Assembly: GCA_964368075.1 (NCBI GenBank)
Contig: CAYJAD010000003.1
Coordinates: 1-64,000, forward strand
From: CAYJAD01 sp964368075
GTDB taxonomy: Bacteria > Desulfobacterota > Desulfovibrionia > Desulfovibrionales > Desulfovibrionaceae
Direction: 5' to 3'
Length of the DNA stretch: 64,000 bases
Made by a program: the position numbers and the translations under genes. How positions within the stretch are numbered: the first letter of the stretch is position 1; the number at the start of each line of letters is the position of its first letter. The notes beneath the pieces are model-generated. The model was given only the letters and a program-made list of their open reading frames with translations. It searched no databases and was not told the DNA's origin. This document shows positions 40,906-49,355 of this stretch, piece after piece.

Positions 40906-42453
40906 ATGTTAGAATGTATTATTTTCGCTTCCGGTGCTTTACTTATGATTTTAGAAATGGTGGGGGCACGCGTTATGGCTCCGTACTTAGGCACTTCGGT
41001 TATTGTATGGACAAGTCTTATAGGGGTTATTTTAGCGTGTTTAGCGATGGGCGCTTTTGTGGGCGGCCGCTTGGCAGATAAAAAACTGTCTGCGGTTATT
41101 TTGGCGCGTATATTGGGTGCTGCGGGGCTTGGTTGCGCTTTGACGGCTCTAGGCTATCGTTTTGTGGGGCAGGCCGTTACAAGCAATGTAGACAACATTT
41201 ATCTTTCAGCTGTGTTGGCAACCTTTTGCTTGTTTGCATTTCCTGCGATATTTTTTGGTATGGTGTCCCCTTATATTATTCGTCTGCGTTTGGCTGATCT
41301 CTCTACCTCCGGAGCTACGGTGGGGCGTTTATATGCTCTCTCCACTACAGGTAGCATAGTGGGAACTTTTTTGGGGGGCTTTGTGCTTATTTCATTTTTT
41401 TCAAGCACGCATATTTTGCTAGGCACAGCGGCATCCATGCTTGTACTGGCTTTGCTGGCGTTGTTGACACAAAAAAAATCTTCGCAAAGTTTAGCTTCAC
41501 AATTTGTCCCCTTACTATTACTCCTGTTCTCATTGCCCTTTATAGCTTTTGTCAATGCTCAGGCAGATGAGCTTTTACGAAAACAAGGTACGCCACCGCC
41601 CGTGGAAACGCCCTATAATAGCATTCGTATAAGCCAAGGTATCAATGAGGACAGACGCCCAGTGCGCCTGATGGCTACTGATCCGGGTTTTGCACAGTCT
41701 GGCACATATATTGATAACAAAAGCGAGTTACTCTTTGAGTATACACAATTTTATAGTTTGGGTACGGTGCTTTTTCCCAGCACGGAAAAGGTACTCATGC
41801 TCGGTGGCGGAGGCTACTCGGTGCCCAAATGGCTACTGGCGGGGCACGGTGGTCTTGATAGTGAAAAATTGCGTCTGGATGTGGTGGAACTTGACCCAGG
41901 CATGACAGCACTTGCAAAACAAGCTTTTGGCCTAAAAGATGATGCACGTATGCGTATTTTTCATGAAGATGCTCGCCGTTTTATCAATACCAATACAGAA
42001 AAATACGACCTCATTTTTGTGGACGTATTTAATTCTCATTATTCTATTCCCTTTCATATGACCACGGTGGAAGCAGCAGCGGCTTTGCGGCGCGGCCTTC
42101 AAGACGATGGCGCCGTGATGATGAATGTGATTTCTGCTTTGGAAGGTGAAGGAAGTCATCTACTACAAGGTATTCATGGCGCTTTACAAGAATCTTTTGC
42201 TCATGTGTACGTTTTTGCCGTGCGCCCAGAAATACCGCGCTCAGCCATACAAAATCTTATGGTTCTGGCCTTGCCTACAAATAATGCCTCTGTACAAGCC
42301 CTCATAAAAGGGGAGGGCGATACACGACTTTCAGAAGGGATTAAAGCCAAATTAGCAACGCGTGTAACACAAGCCATTGCCCGCGATATAAAACCTCTGC
42401 GCGATGATTTTGCCCCTGTGGAAAAATACGCACAGGCTTTATTGAAGAAATAG
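40906..42453 (+). CDS. Membrane-fused spermidine synthase-like protein
   Basis: 515 residues. The N-terminal half has about seven hydrophobic segments of the transporter-like type (ECIIFASGALLMILEMVGARVMAPYLG, SLIGVILACLAMGAF, FPAIFFGMVSPYIIRL). The C-terminal half is a SAM-type aminopropyltransferase fold: VLMLGGGGYSVPKWL, LDVVELDPGMTALA, HEDARRFI and YDLIFVDVFNSHYSIPFHM. The acidic DVF replaces the DxxDP pattern of true spermidine synthases, so the substrate is uncertain. ATG 40906 follows AGGGG; an earlier ATG at 40891 has no site. No speD or other polyamine gene is in the window. Confidence 0.85.
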   Translation: MLECIIFASGALLMILEMVGARVMAPYLGTSVIVWTSLIGVILACLAMGAFVGGRLADKKLSAVILARILGAAGLGCALTALGYRFVGQAVTSNVDNIYLSAVLATFCLFAFPAIFFGMVSPYIIRLRLADLSTSGATVGRLYALSTTGSIVGTFLGGFVLISFFSSTHILLGTAASMLVLALLALLTQKKSSQSLASQFVPLLLLLFSLPFIAFVNAQADELLRKQGTPPPVETPYNSIRISQGINEDRRPVRLMATDPGFAQSGTYIDNKSELLFEYTQFYSLGTVLFPSTEKVLMLGGGGYSVPKWLLAGHGGLDSEKLRLDVVELDPGMTALAKQAFGLKDDARMRIFHEDARRFINTNTEKYDLIFVDVFNSHYSIPFHMTTVEAAAALRRGLQDDGAVMMNVISALEGEGSHLLQGIHGALQESFAHVYVFAVRPEIPRSAIQNLMVLALPTNNASVQALIKGEGDTRLSEGIKAKLATRVTQAIARDIKPLRDDFAPVEKYAQALLKK

Positions 42454-42513
42454 TGGAAAAGCTGGCTAATTTATTGTTAGTAAATACGAATAATAAGCGC
42501 GTTTTGAAGGGGG

Positions 42514-42555
42514 TCTGGGGGAAACTTTTTGGTGCAAGCAAAAGTTTCCCCCAGA
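42514..42555. repeat. 15-bp perfect hairpin of the GGGGGAAACTTT type
   Basis: tctgggggaaacttt (42514-42528) pairs perfectly with aaagtttcccccaga (42541-42555) around a 12-base loop. A related, degenerate copy is at 55287-55350. It follows the spermidine-synthase-like gene but lacks a T-run. Confidence 0.6.
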
Positions 42556-42580
42556 AAAACAATTAATCTGTATTAAAAAA

Positions 42581-42612
42581 AGCCCTTTGCATGGTCTGCA
42601 AAGGGCTTTTTA
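42581..42612. terminator. Bidirectional terminator between convergent genes
   Basis: agccctttgca (42581-42591) pairs with tgcaaagggct (42597-42607), flanked by A-run and T-run. It serves both the plus-strand gene ending at 42453 and prfA, whose stop is at 42613. Confidence 0.85.
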
Positions 42613-43683
42613 TTATTCTGATGCCTGATTTTTCAAGGCTTCCGTTTGATAATACGTGATAAGCGATTCCATGAGGTTAGCAATATCACCTTCCATGATT
42701 TTTTCTAAAGAATACAGAGTCACGTTGATACGGTGGTCTGTGCAGCGCCCTTGAGGGAAGTTATAGGTACGAATACGTTCACTTCTATCACCGGAGCCTA
42801 CTTGCGCTTTGCGGTCCGCAGACATGCTGGCATTTTGCTTGTCTTGTTCTGCTTGCAAAATACGCGAGGCTAAAACCTTCATGGCGGAGGCTTTATTCTT
42901 GTGCTGGCTTTTTTCATCTTGACAGGTCACCACAGTGCCCGTGGGAATGTGGGTAATGCGCACGGCAGATTCTGTTTTATTAACGTGCTGGCCACCGGCA
43001 CCGGAGGCACGGTAAACGTCAATACGTAAATCATCTGGGCGAATATCAATATCTACTTCGTCTGCTTCGGCCATAACAGCCACCGTGGCGGCAGAAGTAT
43101 GTACGCGCCCTTGCGTTTCTGTGGCGGGCACACGCTGTACGCGATGGGTGCCTGCTTCAAATTTCATTTGGCTGTATACTTTTTCGCCGGAAATAAGACA
43201 GATGATTTCTTTGCAGCCGCCGGTATCAGAAGGAGATTCACTCATGACTTCTACTTTCCAGCCTTTGACTTCGGCATAGCGTGAATACATGCGGAATAGG
43301 TCTGCTGCAAAAAGAGCTGCTTCTTCGCCGCCGGTACCGGCACGGATTTCTAAAATAGTATTTTTTTCATCCAGTGGATCGGTGGGCAGGAGCAAGATTT
43401 TTAATTGATGCTCAATTTCCGGTAAGCGTTCTTTGGCGGCGCTAATTTCTTCTTGCGCCATGGCGCGAATGTCCGCGTCGCTGTCTTGAAGCAACAGGGT
43501 ATTTTCATCGCATTGTTCACGTAAAGAGCGATGCTCACGAAAAAGCATAACAACATCGCGTAAATCAGCATGAGATTTGGTCAATTTACGGTAGCGATCT
43601 TGGTCGGTAAAAACATCTGGTTCAGCCAATTGGTTTTCTAGTTCCAGATATTTTTTTTCCAAACTTTCTAGCTTGGCAAACAT
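42613..43683 (-). CDS. prfA: Peptide chain release factor 1
   Basis: Terminates translation at UAA and UAG. 356 residues with the RF1 recognition motif PAT (186-188, in RVQRVPATETQGRVHTSAA), the catalytic GGQ (230-232) and QDEKSQHKNKASAM. AAGGA precedes the ATG. In many genomes prmC follows, but here the next gene is convergent, so the GGQ methylase must be elsewhere. It is probably cotranscribed with DUF1385, 49 bases upstream. Confidence 0.97.
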   Translation of the reverse strand: MFAKLESLEKKYLELENQLAEPDVFTDQDRYRKLTKSHADLRDVVMLFREHRSLREQCDENTLLLQDSDADIRAMAQEEISAAKERLPEIEHQLKILLLPTDPLDEKNTILEIRAGTGGEEAALFAADLFRMYSRYAEVKGWKVEVMSESPSDTGGCKEIICLISGEKVYSQMKFEAGTHRVQRVPATETQGRVHTSAATVAVMAEADEVDIDIRPDDLRIDVYRASGAGGQHVNKTESAVRITHIPTGTVVTCQDEKSQHKNKASAMKVLASRILQAEQDKQNASMSADRKAQVGSGDRSERIRTYNFPQGRCTDHRINVTLYSLEKIMEGDIANLMESLITYYQTEALKNQASE

Positions 43684-43732
43684 AATTTTTCCTTTATTAC
43701 AAAAAGTCTATGAAGATTTTTCCAAGAGCATG

Positions 43733-44731
43733 CTACTGTGGCATGGGCTTATAATCCACGGGCTGTATATGTTCTGGCGCATCATCCCCAAGAGCTTCAT
43801 AAAGCGCCACAATGGCCACTTCAAGCTGGTCGTAATGGGGTTCGTAAGTCGTAAGTTTTTGCAGCATAAGGCCGGGGGTGCGTAAAACTTTACCAAGCAC
43901 AGTATCGCCCATGCGTGAGGCCGCATGTATAAGCTCATAGGCAAGGGCTGCAATGGGTATCATGAGTAGTAGTTTAAATAAGATGGTAACGAGGTGTTTA
44001 AGCACCGTGTTTTCCGGTGTCCAAACGGCTAGAAGCAAGGGCACAAGCACAGCATGTAAAACAATGGATATACAAATAACAAAAAGTAAGAAGGTGGTGC
44101 CGCAACGTGGATGCAAGCGACTCATACGAGTGGCTTCATAGGCTGTTACTTCGCCGCCTTTTTCAAAGGTGTGAATGACCTTATGTTCTGCCCCATGGTA
44201 TTGGAACACGCGGCGAATGTCTGGCAGTAAAGATATGGCCAAAATATAGCCCACAAAGATGGCGCATTTAAATAAACCGTCCCATAAATGGAATGATAAG
44301 GCTTGCACATCGCCCCCAAGACCCACCCATTGCATAACAATGGAAAGTAAGTGAGGCACAATCACAAAAAGCACTATGGCCATACCAAGAGCCACCATCA
44401 TGGTGACCACAATATGCCATGTTTCTAATTTTTCATTTTCGCCTTCAGCGGCTTGCTCAGCAGAGCGATTTAGGGCTTTTATACCATTGACCAATGTTTC
44501 TAAAAGCACAGGAAAACCGCGCAAAAAACGTTTTTTTAATAAAGGATGCTTAGTGAGGGAGAACCAAGGCTTACGTTCGGCAACAATACTACCGTCGGCA
44601 TGGCGTACAGCCAAGGCATAGTGGCTCTGATGGCGCATCATGACACCTTCCATGACAGCTTGACCACCTACCACGGGGCAGGCTTTAGTTGCAAGAGCCG
44701 CTAAAAGAGAGCGTAGTGGAGAAAACTTCAT
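43733..44731 (-). CDS. DUF1385 (YqhQ-like) membrane protein
   Basis: 332 residues beginning with the family signature GGQAVMEGVMMRHQSHYALAVR (about 22-43). Hydrophobic segments follow (VVTMMVALGMAIVLFVIVPHLLS, CAIFVGYILAISLLPDI, FLLFVICISIVLHAVLVPLLLAVW). Conserved HGAEHKVIHTFEKG and RMSRLHPRCGTTFLLFV blocks are present. The function is unknown; the gene is frequently placed between rpmE and prfA, as here. Repeat copy C lies in the 463-base gap upstream of it. Confidence 0.9.
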   Translation of the reverse strand: MKFSPLRSLLAALATKACPVVGGQAVMEGVMMRHQSHYALAVRHADGSIVAERKPWFSLTKHPLLKKRFLRGFPVLLETLVNGIKALNRSAEQAAEGENEKLETWHIVVTMMVALGMAIVLFVIVPHLLSIVMQWVGLGGDVQALSFHLWDGLFKCAIFVGYILAISLLPDIRRVFQYHGAEHKVIHTFEKGGEVTAYEATRMSRLHPRCGTTFLLFVICISIVLHAVLVPLLLAVWTPENTVLKHLVTILFKLLLMIPIAALAYELIHAASRMGDTVLGKVLRTPGLMLQKLTTYEPHYDQLEVAIVALYEALGDDAPEHIQPVDYKPMPQ

Positions 44732-44877
44732 ATAACCTCAGCAGCAAAGCCTTTTGGGCTTGTGCATATGGATTACGCAGAGACATATGGAGCATAAACA
44801 TGTGTTTATGTATGCAAAAAACAATAGTCTAAAAGCGGGGGAGTCCTACTTTATGACAGATTTTTGCGCCGTCTGTT

Positions 44878-45112
44878 CTGCACTATCAGTGTTATGGTTT
44901 TAATGTGTTTACAAAAAGTAGTAAACGCATGTGTCAATAATTGTGCAGAGCCCTTCTTTTGAAAGAGGGAAGTAACGGAAAAGTATCTTTTATATTTGTC
45001 TGTAATAAAGCGCCCCTTGTCGCTGTATCTCAGACAAATAATTCTGAAAAGATACTTTTCCGCTGACTGTGTCTCCCCCTCAAAAGAAAGGGAGAGACAG
45101 CAAAATGTGCAG
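44878..45112. repeat. Structured repeat, long copy C
   Basis: The same order of core motifs as copies A and B: tctgcac at 44878, gtgcaga at 44943 and tgtgcag at 45106. Between the last two lies a long hairpin: perfect 16-bp outer stem (44976-44991/45047-45062), 9-bp inner stem atttgtctg/cagacaaat (44994-45002/45031-45039) and agcg/cgct. A third hairpin spans tgtctc...gagaca (about 45069-45099). It occupies the gap between rpmE and DUF1385; no gene is seen in 44732-45194. Confidence 0.65.
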
Positions 45113-45194
45113 TAAAGGCTAGGCAGTTAAAGGCAAGAGCTGTGTAAATACTACGTCTTTTTCAGGTTCTCGCCTTTGTGCAAAAAATGTAGAC

Positions 45195-45407
45195 TTACTT
45201 GCTTTCAAATTTTGCGTACTTTTTGCGGAAGCGGTCAATACGACCAGCTGTATCCAAAAAGCGTTGTTTCCCGGTGTAGTAGGGATGGCATGCGGAACAT
45301 ACTTCCACAGAGATTTGCTCGCCTTTGGTGGTGAGCAATTGTTCTTCATTACCACAAGCGCAAGTGATTTTGGCTTTGTAGGTTTTGGGATGAATATCTT
45401 TTTTCAT
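45195..45407 (-). CDS. rpmE: 50S ribosomal protein L31 (zinc-binding type)
   Basis: 70 residues, standard L31: MKKDIHPKTYKAKITCACGNEEQLLTTKG, then VCSACHPYYTGKQRFLDTAGRIDRFRKKY. Cysteines in CAC and CSAC with the nearby histidine give the zinc-binding (C+) form. AGGTAAG precedes the ATG. It is the likely first gene of the rpmE-DUF1385-prfA string, although repeat copy C lies in between. Confidence 0.97.
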   Translation of the reverse strand: MKKDIHPKTYKAKITCACGNEEQLLTTKGEQISVEVCSACHPYYTGKQRFLDTAGRIDRFRKKYAKFESK

Positions 45408-45635
45408 TTTTCTTACCTCGCATAGTAAAGGGGAAAATTATCTATACCCTTTCTGGGTAATTGGCAAGGGGAAAATGCGTAAAAATTTTTTTATTTTTTT
45501 ATTTTTATAGAGATAGTAAAGAAAATACTATACATATGCCGTTACATTTCCCCATGCTCTGACATCCGCTTTTTATAGAATAAAGCAGATGCTAAAAGCT
45601 TGAGAACACCAATAAAAGAAGATATAGCATAAGCC

Positions 45636-46451
45636 ATGAAAAGTAAAATAACTAAGAAGAATATAATTCATGATAAAGAGGTAAAGACTTCTTTGCCCAT
45701 ATCTTACACTAAGTCATCGTCAAAAGTTCGTGCCGATCAATTACTTTTTGAGCAAGGCCTAGCCGAAAGCCGCGAGCAAGCAAAGCGCTATATTATGGCA
45801 GGTAAGGTGTATATGGGGGATCCCCCAGTGCCGGTCACAAAACCCGGTCACCCCTATACCAAGGATACAGTGCTACACCTTGTTGGGGTAGAACGCTTTG
45901 TCAGCCGCGGTGCCTACAAATTACTTACAGCCTTGGAGCATTTTCAGCTTAATGTACAGGACTTTGTATGTTTGGATGCAGGGGCTTCTACAGGGGGCTT
46001 TAGCGATTGTTTATTACAGCATGGTGCGGCAAAGGTGTATGCTGTGGATGTGGGGCATGGGCAATTGCATGAAAAATTGCGGCAAGACCCACGTGTTATT
46101 AATCTGGAAAAAACTAATTTACGCACGGCTACCCCTAGTCTTATTCCAGAAAGTGTAGACCTCATCGTAGCGGATGTTTCCTTTATATCCTTGACTATGG
46201 TATTACCGCCTTGTATGACTTGGCTTAAGGTGGGGGGGCATGTGCTCGCTCTTATTAAGCCACAATTTGAAGTGGGTGCCCATCAAACTCAAAAGGGTGT
46301 GGTGCGTGACCCAGAAATTCGTCAAGAAGCCGTAGATAAAATAGTTCTTTTTTGCCAAGAAACTTTGGGCTTACATTATGGCGGTATTGTGCCGTCTTCT
46401 ATTTTGGGCCCCAAGGGCAATCAAGAATATATAGCCTTTTTTACACGTTGA
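45636..46451 (+). CDS. tlyA: TlyA-family rRNA methyltransferase
   Basis: 271 residues: a 30-residue lysine-rich extension, an S4 RNA-binding domain (RADQLLFEQGLAESREQAKRYIMAGKVYM, about 33-61) and an FtsJ-type SAM domain (VCLDAGASTGGFSDCLLQHGAAKVYAVDVG; DLIVADVSFISLTMVLP; LIKPQFEVG). TlyA 2'-O-methylates ribosomal RNA; the older name hemolysin A is misleading. A weak ribosome site precedes the ATG, so the long N-terminus is uncertain. 45408-45635 holds a small imperfect hairpin and no gene. Confidence 0.9.
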   Translation: MKSKITKKNIIHDKEVKTSLPISYTKSSSKVRADQLLFEQGLAESREQAKRYIMAGKVYMGDPPVPVTKPGHPYTKDTVLHLVGVERFVSRGAYKLLTALEHFQLNVQDFVCLDAGASTGGFSDCLLQHGAAKVYAVDVGHGQLHEKLRQDPRVINLEKTNLRTATPSLIPESVDLIVADVSFISLTMVLPPCMTWLKVGGHVLALIKPQFEVGAHQTQKGVVRDPEIRQEAVDKIVLFCQETLGLHYGGIVPSSILGPKGNQEYIAFFTR

Positions 46452-46547
46452 TACTTTGTTAAGGAAAATTTAATAAATAGCATATATATTCTTTGCCCAT
46501 GCAAAGAAGCTATTCTTGCAGACTTCTTTCATATGAGGAAAAATATT

Positions 46548-48017
46548 ATGAATTCTATATCTCAAAATATATTGATTGTGCTCTGTTTGTTTATGATAAG
46601 CTGTGCGCCTTTTGCTCCGGCAGAACGCAAAGCTCTTGGTACTTTGCCTGCCACCATGCCGGAAAAATACCCTTCTAGAATGCAAGCAAAAATAGAACCC
46701 ACGCCAGTGGCGCAAGCACAAAGTCCGTGGTGGAATGCCTTTCAAAGCGCAGATTTAAATAGTCTTGTGGAAAAGTCATTGCAAGCCAACTTTGATATTT
46801 TAACGGCATGGGCCAATGTGCGTCAAAGTGAAGCTGTGGCTCGCAAGGCCGGTGCCGCCTTATTGCCCACACTTAATTTAGATAGCTCTGCAGGTACAAA
46901 TCGTTTTTCTTCGCAAAGTATTACCTCACAAACACCGCGCCAAGGTTTAGCTGAAAGCTACAATTTAGGTCTTGCCGCCTCCTATGAGATAGATTTATGG
47001 GGTCGTGCCAATTCACAACAAGAGGCGGAAATTTTACGTACCAAGGCTTCCCGCTTTGATTTGCAAAGTTCGCGTATGACGGTGGCCGCAGAGGTGGCTG
47101 ATGCGTGGGCTTCTTTGCTTGGCAACAGGCAAGAGCTACAAGTGCTTAAAGAGCAAATCAAGGTCAACGAGGATTTGGTGGCTTTGCAGACAGTACGCTT
47201 TAATAATGGTTTAGGCACCAGCCTTGAAGTTTTACAGCAAGAAGAACTCTTAGCCTCCGTGAAGGCCGAGGTTCCGGCTTTACAGCAAAATGCAGCTATC
47301 TTACGTAATCAATTGGCAATTTTGCAAGGCACCTTGCCGGGAACAGGCATAAGCCTTGATGAAACGGCCTCCTTGCCTGTATTGGAGCCCATGCCTGACC
47401 CTGGTTTGCCTGTGCAACTGCTTGATGCACGCCCCGATGTGGGTGCGGCATGGACACGTCTTGCCGCCGCAGATTGGGATGTATCCGCAGCTCATGCTAA
47501 TCGTTATCCCTCTTTGCGTTTAACGGCTTCCGGCATATACCAAGCGGCACAAACTTCATTACTTTTTAGTAATTGGGTAGCGGCCTTGGTGGGTTCTTTA
47601 ACCTATCCTCTTTTTGACGGTGGCACCCTTGCCGCCGAAGAAGCACGGGTGAAAGCGCAAGGCGATGCGCAAATACAAAGCTATGCTAAAACTGTCGCAT
47701 TAGCTATTCAAGAGGTAGATAACGCTCTTGTGACTGAAAAAGGGCAAGTGACGACTTTACGTCGTTTAAAAGAGCAATATAAATTTGCGCACGCGGCCAT
47801 GGAAGAAGCGCGTAATAGCTATTTGGGAGGCGTGTCTTCTTTTTTAAACTATATTACAGAGTTAAAAAATGTACAAAGCCTCGAGCGTAATATTGCTCGA
47901 CAAAAAACTTCCGTTGTGCGGGCGCGCATTGGTTTGTATCGTGCGTTAGGCTCTTTAACCTTTCCCGATGTTATACCGCAAGATATGCCCAGCAGTAGCG
48001 CGAAGGTAACTCCCTAA
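46548..48017 (+). CDS. Outer-membrane efflux lipoprotein (TolC/NodT type)
   Basis: 489 residues. A short signal peptide with lipobox FMISC (Cys at about 19) implies lipidation by Lgt. The two repeats of the outer-membrane efflux family follow: WWNAFQSADLNSLVEKSLQANFDILTAWANVRQSEA and, later, YPSLRLTASGIYQ with SLTYPLFDGGTLAAEEARVKAQ. It forms the trimeric exit duct of the pump encoded next. ATG 46548 has GAGGA eight bases upstream; an ATG at 46533 has none. The adaptor follows 12 bases later. Confidence 0.9.
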   Translation: MNSISQNILIVLCLFMISCAPFAPAERKALGTLPATMPEKYPSRMQAKIEPTPVAQAQSPWWNAFQSADLNSLVEKSLQANFDILTAWANVRQSEAVARKAGAALLPTLNLDSSAGTNRFSSQSITSQTPRQGLAESYNLGLAASYEIDLWGRANSQQEAEILRTKASRFDLQSSRMTVAAEVADAWASLLGNRQELQVLKEQIKVNEDLVALQTVRFNNGLGTSLEVLQQEELLASVKAEVPALQQNAAILRNQLAILQGTLPGTGISLDETASLPVLEPMPDPGLPVQLLDARPDVGAAWTRLAAADWDVSAAHANRYPSLRLTASGIYQAAQTSLLFSNWVAALVGSLTYPLFDGGTLAAEEARVKAQGDAQIQSYAKTVALAIQEVDNALVTEKGQVTTLRRLKEQYKFAHAAMEEARNSYLGGVSSFLNYITELKNVQSLERNIARQKTSVVRARIGLYRALGSLTFPDVIPQDMPSSSAKVTP

Positions 48018-48029
48018 AAGGTAAAATTC

Positions 48030-49355
48030 ATGCAGAAAAAAAATAGATTTTCCACAGCTCTCGTTGTCGTGTTGATTCTTTTGGCTGGTGTAGGTTCGGC
48101 ATTTTTCTTTATAAAAACCAAACCACAAACCAAAAGAGTGCGTCCGCCGGTGAGTAGCCCCATGGTGACTACTGTAACCTCCCAAAGGGCCGTGGCTGAC
48201 CTTGTGGTAGAAGCTCTGGGCACCGTAAAAGCCGATCAAGAAACGGTGGTGCGCGTGCGCGTGGCTGGACAAGTAGAAGAGCTTGGCCCGCAATTTAATG
48301 TGGGTGGCCTTGTACAAAAGGGCAATTTACTTCTTCGTCTTGATGATGATGACTATGTCAATGCCTTGGCCTTAAAGCAATCTGCTTTGGCTAAAGCTAA
48401 AGCGGATTACGATTTGGAAATGGGACAACAAAGGGTAGCCCGCACAGAAATTGCCCAACTTAGCAGAACAGCGCCCGCGGCTGTGCGCAATACAGCTCTT
48501 GCTTTGCGTCAACCTCAATTGGCACAGGCAAAAGCAACTTTGCAAGCAGCAGAAGTGGATGTGAAGCAAGCCAAACTTAATTTAGAACGTACCAAGGTTA
48601 TGGTGCCTTATAATGCTTTAGTGACAGCGCGTAATGTGTCTATGGGCAGTCAGGCTTCTCTTTCAGACACCGTGGCTACCTTGGTGGGCACCGATAGTTA
48701 TCATATTGAAGCCGCTATTCCCCTTGATAAACTTCAAGGTCTTGGCATGGATGTCTTTGACGGCACGCCTGTAAAAATTGTCACAGCCACAGGGGCTGTG
48801 CGTGAGGGCAAAGTACGCCATAGCATTGCCACCCTAGACTCCACCACGCGCATGGGGCGTGTACTTATAGAAGTGCATGATCCCTTGGCTTTAAATAGTG
48901 ATGAAGCTTCTTTGCTCTTGGGCGATCAAGTTCATGTGGAGTTAAAAGCCGGTACCTTGCCCGATGTGGTGGCATTGCCACGCAGTTCTTTACGCGGCAA
49001 TAGCACTTTGTGGGTAGTGAAAAAAGATGCAGAAGGCGGCACCTCTCTAGATATACGTCCCGTAGAAGTCTTATGGAAAGATTCTGATTCACTTTTTGTG
49101 GGTGAGGGGCTGAAGGATGGTGACCTTGTGGTAAATTCTCCTTTAGGGGCTCCCATTCAAGGTATGTCGGTGCGCGTGGCAGGAACCAAGAAAAAGGTCG
49201 ATTCTGAAAGACCTGCGGGTGGAGGCACACAACAACCACAAGGTAAGGGCAAAACAAAGCCTGAGCGTACTCCTCAAGAGAAAACTCTCCCTGATGATAC
49301 TAAAAAGGAAGCAGTGAAAGCTTCAGATGGTGAAAATAAGGGGAATGCCCAATGA
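48030..49355 (+). CDS. RND efflux periplasmic adaptor (membrane fusion protein)
   Basis: 441 residues with an N-terminal anchor (about 7-26). A lipoyl-like half motif (VVRVRVAGQVEELGPQFNVGGLVQKGNLLLRLDDDDY), an alpha-hairpin with coiled coil (about 110-185) and a beta-barrel domain (RTKVMVPYNALVTARNVSMGSQASL) follow. The last 55 residues are Pro/Lys/Gly-rich and low in complexity, an unusual tail. It joins the RND permease to the outer-membrane duct. The stop overlaps the permease start by four bases. Confidence 0.92.
   Translation: MQKKNRFSTALVVVLILLAGVGSAFFFIKTKPQTKRVRPPVSSPMVTTVTSQRAVADLVVEALGTVKADQETVVRVRVAGQVEELGPQFNVGGLVQKGNLLLRLDDDDYVNALALKQSALAKAKADYDLEMGQQRVARTEIAQLSRTAPAAVRNTALALRQPQLAQAKATLQAAEVDVKQAKLNLERTKVMVPYNALVTARNVSMGSQASLSDTVATLVGTDSYHIEAAIPLDKLQGLGMDVFDGTPVKIVTATGAVREGKVRHSIATLDSTTRMGRVLIEVHDPLALNSDEASLLLGDQVHVELKAGTLPDVVALPRSSLRGNSTLWVVKKDAEGGTSLDIRPVEVLWKDSDSLFVGEGLKDGDLVVNSPLGAPIQGMSVRVAGTKKKVDSERPAGGGTQQPQGKGKTKPERTPQEKTLPDDTKKEAVKASDGENKGNAQ

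Noticed and set aside
40906..42453. Bona fide spermidine synthase (speE)
   Set aside because: The membrane half and the altered acidic motif make the substrate uncertain, so no gene symbol is given.
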